A DNA stretch of 64,000 bases from Desulfobacteraceae bacterium (lineage in GTDB: Bacteria > Desulfobacterota > Desulfobacteria > Desulfobacterales > Desulfosarcinaceae), in the NCBI GenBank assembly GCA_003599575.1, contig QZKV01000065.1, forward strand, positions 62,001-126,000, read 5' to 3'. The position numbers and the translations under genes were made by a program. Of this stretch, positions 58,517-64,000 are shown piece by piece (the stretch's first letter is position 1; every line of letters begins with the position of its first letter). The notes below the pieces were generated by a model that searched no databases, was not told the origin of the DNA, and saw nothing but the letters and a program-made list of their open reading frames with translations.

Positions 58517-59680
58517 ATGGACTTCAGATTAACAAAAGAACACGAAATGCTCCGCAAAGCTGTCCAGGATTTCGCCAAAAAGAAGATCGCCCCCTTTGTG
58601 GACGAATGGGATGCCAACCACTACCTGCCGGTTAAAGAGGTCATCAAACCCATGGGCGACCTGGGCTTCTTCGGAGCCGTTATCCCGGAAGAATACGGCG
58701 GCGAGAACATGGGCTGGCTGGCCGCCTGCATCATCACCGAAGAGATCGCGCGGGCATCCAGTTCGTTGCGCGTACAGTACAATCTATCCGCCCTGGGCTG
58801 CGCCTTCCCCATCTATAAATACGGCACCGAGGCGGCCAGGCAGAAATACGTACGCAAGCTGTGCGAGGGCGAATACCTGGGAGGGTTTGCCATCACCGAG
58901 CCGAACGCCGGATCGGATATCATGTCCATGGAAACCGTGGCCGAAGATAAAGGCGATCATTTTGTCCTCAACGGCTCCAAAACCTGGATTTCCAACGCCA
59001 ATCAGGCCGATGTGGTGGTCTGCTATTGTTATACCGACAAATCCAAGGGCGGCAAGGGGCTGTCCGCCTTTGCGGTCGAACTGCGCAATTTCAACGGCAT
59101 CTCCAGCACCGACCTGGACAAGATGGGCTCGCACTCCTCGCCCACCGGCGAAATCTTTTTCAACAACACCAAGGTGCCACGTGAAAACCTGCTGGGTGAG
59201 ATCGGCGACGGCGCCAAAATCGTTTTCGCCTCCTTGAACAACACCCGCCTGTCGGCCGCAGCCGGCGCAGTGGGATGTGCCCAGGCCTGCCTGGACATCG
59301 CCACCAAATATTGCACCACGCGCAAACAGTTCGGCCAGCAGATCGGTCAATTCCAGATGAACCAGGATCTGATCGCCCAGATGGTTTGCGATGTGGAGGC
59401 GGCCCGCCTGCTGGTTTACAAAGCGGCGCTGCAAAAAGACGAAGGCCTCCTCGGCAACGGCATGGAAGTGGCCCAGGCCAAGTACTTTTCAGGCGAAGCG
59501 GCCATGAAGTGCGCCAATTACGCCATGCGCATCATGGGCGCGTACGGCTACTCGACCGAATACCCGATCGCGCGCTTCTACCGCGATGTTCCCACCTATG
59601 TCATGGTGGAAGGCTCGGCCAATGTGTGCAAAATGATCATCTCGCAGGATCAGCTGGGCTATCGGAAGGCCAATCGGTAG
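58517..59680 (+). CDS. Acyl-CoA dehydrogenase
   Basis: FAD enzyme introducing a double bond into acyl-CoA; 387 residues, normal length. Landmarks are the GGFAITEPNAGSD FAD/substrate segment (about 120-132), the WISNANQAD strand, and a C-terminal GAYGYSTEYPIARFYRDV with the glutamate-bearing region MVEGSANVCK near the end. It is cotranscribed with the thiolase. The chain-length preference is unknown. A large hairpin repeat follows directly after its stop. Confidence 0.95.
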   Translation: MDFRLTKEHEMLRKAVQDFAKKKIAPFVDEWDANHYLPVKEVIKPMGDLGFFGAVIPEEYGGENMGWLAACIITEEIARASSSLRVQYNLSALGCAFPIYKYGTEAARQKYVRKLCEGEYLGGFAITEPNAGSDIMSMETVAEDKGDHFVLNGSKTWISNANQADVVVCYCYTDKSKGGKGLSAFAVELRNFNGISSTDLDKMGSHSSPTGEIFFNNTKVPRENLLGEIGDGAKIVFASLNNTRLSAAAGAVGCAQACLDIATKYCTTRKQFGQQIGQFQMNQDLIAQMVCDVEAARLLVYKAALQKDEGLLGNGMEVAQAKYFSGEAAMKCANYAMRIMGAYGYSTEYPIARFYRDVPTYVMVEGSANVCKMIISQDQLGYRKANR

Positions 59681-59706
59681 AAAAACGGTATCAAGCTAAA
59701 TACATC

Positions 59707-59763
59707 GTACTCGTACTCGTACTCGATTTCCTCGACTTCGAGTACGATGACGAGTACGAGTAC
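59707..59763. repeat. TCGTAC-hexamer hairpin repeat
   Basis: Left arm of three GTACTC units (59707-59726) pairs with the right arm TCGAGTAC (59738-59745) and GAGTACGAGTAC (59752-59763): 8 bp plus 12 bp with a 6-base bulge and an 11-base loop. It lies between acyl-CoA dehydrogenase and the selenoprotein gene. Confidence 0.8.
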
Positions 59764-59812
59764 CGCTTCGCTGAGTACGAGATTTGTAGCCGCAAATCAA
59801 GGACCCATGTTT

Positions 59813-60436
59813 ATGCCCCCCGTCCTCGAAATCTTCTCCGACTATATCTGACCCTGGTGCTATTTCATTACCGGGCGTATTGAAAGAGCACAGCAGGAAT
59901 TGGATCTGGCCGTCCGCTGGACGGCCTTTCCCCTCCATCCCGAGACACCCGATGAAGGTCGTACACTCGAAGAGTTGTTTGCCGGCCGCGGGCTGGATAT
60001 CCCGGCGGTGCTCGGGCGGCTCAAGCGCATCGCGGCCGATCTAGGCCTGCCTTTCACGGAACGCCGCATGACCTACAACAGCCGCCGCGCCCAGGAACTG
60101 GGCAAGTGGGCCGAGGAAAATCAGCGCGGAGAGGAGTTTCACCGGCTGGTATTTGAAGCTTATTTCGGCAAAGGCCTCAATATCGCCCAATGGGATGTGC
60201 TCAGAGATCTGGCAACGGCCGCGGGTTTGGACCCGCATGCGGCCGAGAAGGTTTTACGTCAGGAAGCCTTTAAAGCCGCTGTCGATCAGGATTGGCAGCG
60301 CTGCCGGGCCATGCGCATCACCGCGGTGCCAACCTTCCACATGGGCGGCCGCCTTCTGGTCGGCGCCCAAGCCTATGAAGCCATCCGCGACCTGGCGCTG
60401 TCGGCCGGGGCTGTTCCGAAAAATCCGACTTTGTAA
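59813..60436 (+). CDS. DsbA/FrnE-like selenoprotein with in-frame UGA
   Basis: Reading through one TGA (59849-59851) gives a 207-residue thioredoxin-fold protein: MPPVLEIFSDYI-U-PWCYFITGRIER, then TAFPLHPETPDEG..LEELFAGR and a VPTFHMGGRLLVGAQAYEAIRDL end. In relatives the UGA position is Cys of a CPWC redox pair, so here the pair is Sec13/Cys16. A bacterial SECIS-like hairpin begins 5 bases after the UGA. The start at ATG 59813 has AAGGA 9 bases upstream; ATG 59807 is an alternative. Role: probable oxidoreductase or isomerase of disulfide or thiol substrates. The Sec machinery (selA, selB, selC) is not in the window. Confidence 0.87.
59857..59891 (+). promoter_or_regulatory. Bacterial SECIS element
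   Basis: The RNA folds as GUGCU/AGCAC (5 bp), an A-G mismatch, UUUCA/UGAAA (5 bp), a U-U mismatch, UAC/GUA (3 bp) and the loop CGGGC with G in second position. The apical loop begins 20 bases after the UGA, within the usual 16-37 base range for SelB binding. Confidence 0.85.
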
Positions 60437-60490
60437 TGGGTTCAATTGTCGAATGCTTGAATCCTTGACAAGGAAGGGTTAGCGACCAAC

Positions 60491-60515
60491 CATTTCGACT
60501 GCGATTTCGATCCCA
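60491..60515. repeat. Dispersed GATTTCGA-type repeat after the selenoprotein
   Basis: CATTTCGACTGCGATTTCGATCCCA, a short copy of the dispersed family, in the 298-bp gap 60437-60734, which also has a GGTTGC/GCAACC stem at 60574-60590 and no gene. Confidence 0.4.
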
Positions 60516-60734
60516 TATGTATCCACCCATCTTTGCACCTATAGATCTTCCGATGGGTGCCGATAAAAAGGATGGTTGCGCCTGGCAACCGCGGAAAACA
60601 TGCTTAATGTGTCGAACTAAAATTCTCGATGCCGAAAGGGATCACCGGCGTAACGTACGCCGCCGGATAGGGGACCCGAGTTAAAGAAACCAACGTATCG
60701 GGCCTGCACGGCGGATCAGATAGGAAATGAAACC

Positions 60735-61289
60735 ATGCCTTTGCCCCTGGGACATACCGCCATTGCATGGGCGGCTTTTGAAACCGCCCGCAAACCGGAT
60801 TCATGCGGTTCCCGGATCGCAACGTTCATCTTTGTCGCCGTTCTGGCCAACCTGCCCGATCTGGACATCCTCATCGGGCTCCTGGTAAACGGCAACGGCG
60901 GCTCTTTTCACCGCGGCCCCACCCACAGCCTGCTGTTCGCCCTTCTGGCGGGTTATCTCGCCTCGCGGGCCGGACGCGTATGGCACCGCATTCCGCAGCT
61001 TAATTTCGCCCTTTGTGCGCTTCTGATCTTCTCGCATGTGGCGGCCGACATGTTATTCACCGCTTCAGCCGTTTCGCTGTTCTGGCCCCTTGAACTTCAT
61101 TGGTCCCCGCTCAGCAGCGGGTGGGGCGGCGTGATCCGGATGGCGGTCTTCCAAAGCGTGCAAGACTTCATGATCGCCGCTGTCGTAACATTCTATCTGT
61201 GGGGATTGCGCCTGGTCAGAAGAGATCTGTGTCTGTATAGTGGTCTGTTTTCCCTTGCCAGGAAACTCTATAGGAAATCATCTGCTTAG
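60735..61289 (+). CDS. Membrane-bound metal-dependent hydrolase (YdjM/DUF457-like)
   Basis: A 184-residue integral membrane protein of the YdjM-like family. The conserved metal-binding pattern is seen: H at position 7 region (LGHTAIAW), the LPDLDIL Asp pair near 50-54, HRGPTHSLLF near 67-76 and a HVAADMLF segment near 105. About four helices are predicted. TAGGAAA precedes the ATG. The function of the family is unclear; it is convergent with the anti-sigma gene. Confidence 0.8.
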   Translation: MPLPLGHTAIAWAAFETARKPDSCGSRIATFIFVAVLANLPDLDILIGLLVNGNGGSFHRGPTHSLLFALLAGYLASRAGRVWHRIPQLNFALCALLIFSHVAADMLFTASAVSLFWPLELHWSPLSSGWGGVIRMAVFQSVQDFMIAAVVTFYLWGLRLVRRDLCLYSGLFSLARKLYRKSSA

Positions 61290-61425
61290 TACCTCAACTT
61301 TGGGGATCCACATTTATGAAAGGCCGCCGAGAACTTTGCTGCCGGTGGGGCCGGGACTGCCGCCCCTGGGCTCAATGGTAATACCGAAAGTGCGGTAGCT
61401 GTTCAGGGGGCGCGGCGACAGCACC

Positions 61426-61710
61426 TCAATCCGGGGCACCCATCCATTTGGCAATAAGCCCTGCAGTTCTGGGGGATGCATCCGTGGGACGACGGCCGAT
61501 GGTCAGCATCAATCGATCTTTCAAGTGCTCGGGCGGCGCTTTGAGCGGCGCGCCCGACCCCAATTGGTCGGCCACCTGCACAAACTCGGCCCACTGCCCG
61601 CTGCAAAGATCGCAGCCCGCCAGATGGGCGCCGACCCGCTCGCGCTCATCCGCGTCCAGGCAGCCCAGCGCGTAAGCGGGCAGAAATTCTGTGACATGAC
61701 CTTGATTCAT
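61426..61710 (-). CDS. Zinc-finger anti-sigma factor
   Basis: A 94-residue ZAS-domain protein. The zinc motif is H29-x3-C33-x2-C36 (HLAGCDLC), with an upstream His at 5. It is soluble, lacking a membrane helix, so it probably senses a cytoplasmic signal such as redox state. AGGGGGG lies before the ATG. It starts 27 bp after the sigma gene, the classic co-transcribed arrangement. Confidence 0.85.
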   Translation of the reverse strand: MNQGHVTEFLPAYALGCLDADERERVGAHLAGCDLCSGQWAEFVQVADQLGSGAPLKAPPEHLKDRLMLTIGRRPTDASPRTAGLIAKWMGAPD

Positions 61711-61737
61711 AATCCCCCCTGCAAAAGTATACGCATC

Positions 61738-62328
61738 TTACGCCACTTTGGATGTCGGGCCGTTTTGGTCCCGACCCAACACCCCCTTCAGGTGCTGCAT
61801 GGCCGCGCGAATCCTTGTTTTGACGGTGCCCAGGGGCAGGTCGAGTGCATGGGCGATCTGGCTGTGGGAATATCCTTTGAAATAAGCCAGCCCAAGGGGT
61901 TGTTTTTGTTCTTCCGGCAACGCCCCGATGGCGCGGATGACTTGCCCTCGCTGTTCGCGCTCCGCCAAGTCGGCTTCGGGGTCGATCCCATCGGGCAAGG
62001 CCTCCAAATCCGCGTCCGCCCATTGGGGGTTCGGCCGGTCGGGACGGCTTTTCTCCCGGCGCAGGCGGTCGATAGCCTTGTGGCGCGCAATGGCGGTCAA
62101 CCAGGTCCGGACTGAACCGGCAGGATGCCGGTAGGATGATGCATGGCGCCAAATCTGCACAAATACATCCAGGGTGATCTCTTCGGCGGCCGAGGCATCA
62201 CCGACCATCTGACAGGCAAGTCCGAAAACAGCGGCCTTGTAGCGGTCGTACAGCAAGCTGAAGGCCTGCTCGTCGCCTTGGGCGATGAGGTGCATCAAGA
62301 CAGCATCCGCGAAGCGTTTGCGGCTCAC
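61738..62328 (-). CDS. ECF-family RNA polymerase sigma factor
   Basis: A 196-residue sigma factor if started at GTG 62328, where AGGGG lies 8 bases upstream; the open frame runs on to 62574 but there encodes low-complexity repeat-like sequence. Region 2 is DEQAFSLLYDRYKAAVFGLAC...EEITLDVFVQIWR; region 4 is LPEEQKQPLGLAYFKGYSHSQIAHAL with the HTH. It is paired with the anti-sigma gene. A small exported protein at 62669 is divergent and could be a target. Confidence 0.88.
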   Translation of the reverse strand: MSRKRFADAVLMHLIAQGDEQAFSLLYDRYKAAVFGLACQMVGDASAAEEITLDVFVQIWRHASSYRHPAGSVRTWLTAIARHKAIDRLRREKSRPDRPNPQWADADLEALPDGIDPEADLAEREQRGQVIRAIGALPEEQKQPLGLAYFKGYSHSQIAHALDLPLGTVKTRIRAAMQHLKGVLGRDQNGPTSKVA

Positions 62329-62428
62329 AGGATTATCCCCTGCAAAAGGTTCCGAAGAGGGGTCTTCGGATTTCCGCCAACTATTACGAAGTCCTCCAAG
62401 TGTCAAGCAGAGCGTTGCGGGGCGCAAA

Positions 62429-62476
62429 TTTCGGAAAATGGGTCGAAGCCTCGGAATCCGGATCGGAATTTCATCC
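62429..62476. repeat. Dispersed GATTCCG-type repeat, ECF upstream
   Basis: Words TCGGAATCCGGATCGGAATTTC and CGGAAAATGGG resemble the inverted copy at 30555-30579. It lies in the gap between the sigma gene and the exported protein. Confidence 0.5.
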
Positions 62477-62668
62477 CATCGTCTATGCATCAAGCCGAGC
62501 CGCCCTGCAGAAAAAAGAGCCAAATCCAAAATCCAACATCTTGCGTATAGATAATCACAAGGATCATCCATCATCTGTGCCGTCGCGTCACAACAAAACG
62601 GCCGAACTTAATAACCGCGTTTAGCGCATATCATTCAGCACGCAGCGTACGTCGCAAAGGAGCTTGCC

Positions 62669-63088
62669 ATGAAAAAAATCATGATCAGCCTGTTGGCGAT
62701 CGGTTTTGGGGCCTTTATTGTTACGGCCGTTTCGGCCGATCACCACGCCGTCAAACTCAGCATGAAGGAGGGCATGGGCAGCTATCTGACCGATGCCAAG
62801 GGCATGACACTCTACTGGTTCACTAAAGACACGCAAGGCATGAGCAACTGCAATGAAGGTTGCCTGGACAAATGGCCCATCTATTATAACGAAACCATCG
62901 CGGCGACGGGTGGATTGAATTCCTCTGATTTCAGCACCATCACCCGCGCCGACGGCAAAAAGCAAACCGCTTTCCGCGGATGGCCGCTCTACTACTTCGT
63001 CATGGACAAAGCGGCCGGCGACACGACCGGCCAAGGCGTCAGAGAAGTGTGGTATGTGATCGATCCGGCCAATTTCCCACCCAAATAG
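62669..63088 (+). CDS. Exported protein with two Yx(FWY)xxD repeats
   Basis: A 139-residue secreted protein of the COG4315-type family. The signal peptide is about 1-23. Motifs YWFTKD (49-54) and YYFVMD (108-113) match the Yx(FWY)xxD pattern, and the pair C61/C65 occurs in NCNEGC. AAGGAGC lies before the ATG. The protein family is of unknown function and often appears near ECF sigma genes, as here (divergent). A strong hairpin follows the stop. Confidence 0.88.
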   Translation: MKKIMISLLAIGFGAFIVTAVSADHHAVKLSMKEGMGSYLTDAKGMTLYWFTKDTQGMSNCNEGCLDKWPIYYNETIAATGGLNSSDFSTITRADGKKQTAFRGWPLYYFVMDKAAGDTTGQGVREVWYVIDPANFPPK

Positions 63089-63100
63089 GATCTCCCCCGC

Positions 63101-63136
63101 CAACGAACGGCCATCCGCCCGGGTGGTCGTTCGTTG
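63101..63136 (+). terminator. Hairpin after the exported protein gene
   Basis: A 13-bp stem (CAACGAACGGCCA with TGGTCGTTCGTTG, one G-U pair) and a 10-base loop directly after the stop. No T-run follows, so termination may be factor-assisted. Confidence 0.5.
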
Positions 63137-63265
63137 AATCCTGAACGCTCCCAGCCTGTGAACAAGATTTCCAAACGATGCCCCCGCGTAGCATTGCACA
63201 TTGTGCAAGCTGAATCTTATCCATCCAGAATTGCTGGCCACCGCGCCGCCGCCCGCTTAGAGCCC

Positions 63266-63294
63266 TTGCGGACAAACCTCAGGTTATATATAGT
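63266..63294 (+). promoter_or_regulatory. Putative ettA promoter
   Basis: TTGCGG (63266-63271), 17 bases, TATAGT (63289-63294), about 75 bases before the ettA start. Confidence 0.45.
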
Positions 63295-63367
63295 AAACGG
63301 CTCTGGCGACGCGCGGTGCCCGCGGTGCCGTGCATGCCCTTATCAATCGATCAGGAGGTGGAGTTAC

Positions 63368-64000
63368 GTGAGCAACGATGCCAATAAAATCATCTATTCC
63401 ATGATCAAGGTGAGCAAGTTCTACGATCAGAAGCCGGTCTTGAAAGAGATCTCGCTGTCCTATTTTTACGGCGCCAAAATTGGTGTGCTGGGTTTAAACG
63501 GCGCCGGCAAAAGCTCACTGCTGCGCATTATGGCCGGCGTGGATCAGAATTTCAATGGTGAAACCGTGCTGGCGCCCGGTTACAGGGCGGGCTTCCTGGA
63601 ACAGGAACCCCTGGTGAACGTGGACAAAACCGTCCGGGAGGTCGTGGAAGAAGGTGTGCAGGAGACCGTCGATCTGCTCAAGACCTTTGAAGAAATCAAC
63701 AACAAGTTTGCCGAACCGATGAGCGACGCGGAGATGGACAAGCTGATCCAGCGCCAGGGCGAGGTCCAGGAAAAATTGGACGCCCTGGAGGCCTGGGACC
63801 TCGATTCCAAGCTGGAAATGGCCATGGACGCCCTGCGTTGTCCGCCCGGCGATACGCCGGTGGAGGTGCTGTCGGGCGGCGAGAAGCGGCGCGTGGCCTT
63901 ATGCCGGCTGCTGCTGCAAAAACCGGATATACTTCTTCTGGACGAGCCCACCAACCATCTGGACGCCGAAAGCGTGGACTGGCTGGAGCACCACCTGAAG
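63368..64000 (+). CDS. ettA: ABC-F ATPase EttA, N-terminal part
   Basis: Energy-dependent translational throttle protein that binds the ribosomal E site; the gene runs off the right edge after 211 codons. The start is GTG 63368 with AGGAGGTG upstream, giving [21 protein letters not shown]. Walker A is GLNGAGKSS (42-50), the signature LSGGEKRR near 175 and Walker [12 protein letters not shown] near 193. The arm insertion typical of EttA ([21 protein letters not shown]) is visible. Only the first ABC domain is in the window. Confidence 0.94.
   Translation, partial: MSNDANKIIYSMIKVSKFYDQKPVLKEISLSYFYGAKIGVLGLNGAGKSSLLRIMAGVDQNFNGETVLAPGYRAGFLEQEPLVNVDKTVREVVEEGVQETVDLLKTFEEINNKFAEPMSDAEMDKLIQRQGEVQEKLDALEAWDLDSKLEMAMDALRCPPGDTPVEVLSGGEKRRVALCRLLLQKPDILLLDEPTNHLDAESVDWLEHHLK

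Noticed and set aside
59900..60436. Starting the DsbA-family gene at the TTG at 59900
   Set aside because: It would remove the redox motif; the sequence upstream of the UGA is clearly homologous coding sequence.
62329..62574. Longer N-terminus for the ECF sigma factor
   Set aside because: It encodes atypical sequence over the dispersed repeat, while GTG 62328 has a good ribosome-binding site and gives the normal length.

Overview
The window reads as a chromosomal segment of a GC-rich anaerobic proteobacterium of the Desulfobacterota (delta-proteobacterial) type. This is an inference from gene content: a UGA-containing DsbA/FrnE-like selenoprotein with a bacterial SECIS hairpin, thiolase/acyl-CoA dehydrogenase genes, a CzcCBA metal pump led by a small Cys-rich exported protein, an MCP, a TraB/GumN-like protein, and short-period degenerate repeats between genes. 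No rRNA, tRNA, CRISPR array, insertion sequence or prophage was seen. Genes are dense, on both strands, with several convergent pairs that touch or overlap.

Layout. 1-332: end of a thiolase. 0.5-7 kb: heavy-metal RND efflux operon (Cys-rich leader protein, CzcC/TolC, His-rich CzcB adaptor, CzcA pump). 7.1-9 kb: groES-groEL (minus), with a sigma70-like promoter facing a second promoter for ald-alr (alanine dehydrogenase and racemase). 11.9-15.7 kb: OmpA-like lipoprotein, eukaryotic-type HisA, HPt protein, glycine-zipper lipoprotein and one unknown. 15.9-19.6 kb: NorQ/NorD-type MoxR ATPase and VWA pair. 19.9-27.3 kb: TraB-like protein, long PurN, EAL-HDOD protein, MCP, thioredoxin, BamD, L28. 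27.5-30.4 kb: polysaccharide pyruvyl transferase-like protein and an FAD oxidoreductase. 30.7-36.8 kb: TetR-controlled YbhGFSR-like ABC exporter. 36.9-42.8 kb: Kv-like channel with a zinc ribbon, ThiM with a repeat-encoded N-terminus, SEC-C methionine aminopeptidase, rhomboid protease, DHH phosphoesterase and small unknowns. 42.8-55.6 kb: glycogen cluster on the minus strand (galU, giant debranching enzyme, stand-alone CBM48 protein, glgP, glgA, eukaryotic-type glgB). 55.8-60.4 kb: ilvE, thiolase, acyl-CoA dehydrogenase, selenoprotein. 60.7-64 kb: YdjM-like membrane protein, ECF sigma/anti-sigma pair facing a small exported Yx(FWY)xxD protein, and the start of ettA.

How they work together. 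The glycogen block carries polymerisation, branching, phosphorolysis and debranching plus a UDP-glucose pyrophosphorylase, but no glgC. The thiolase/acyl-CoA dehydrogenase pair suggests beta-oxidation or degradation of an acyl-CoA. Ald and Alr form an overlapping pair linking pyruvate, L-alanine and D-alanine.

Most notable observations: the selenocysteine codon in the DsbA-family gene near 59.8 kb with its hairpin; two enzymes of eukaryotic type (HisA and branching enzyme); a 9-bp tandem repeat that appears to be translated into the N-terminus of ThiM; and a dispersed intergenic repeat family with the core GATTCCGATTTCGACCCC.
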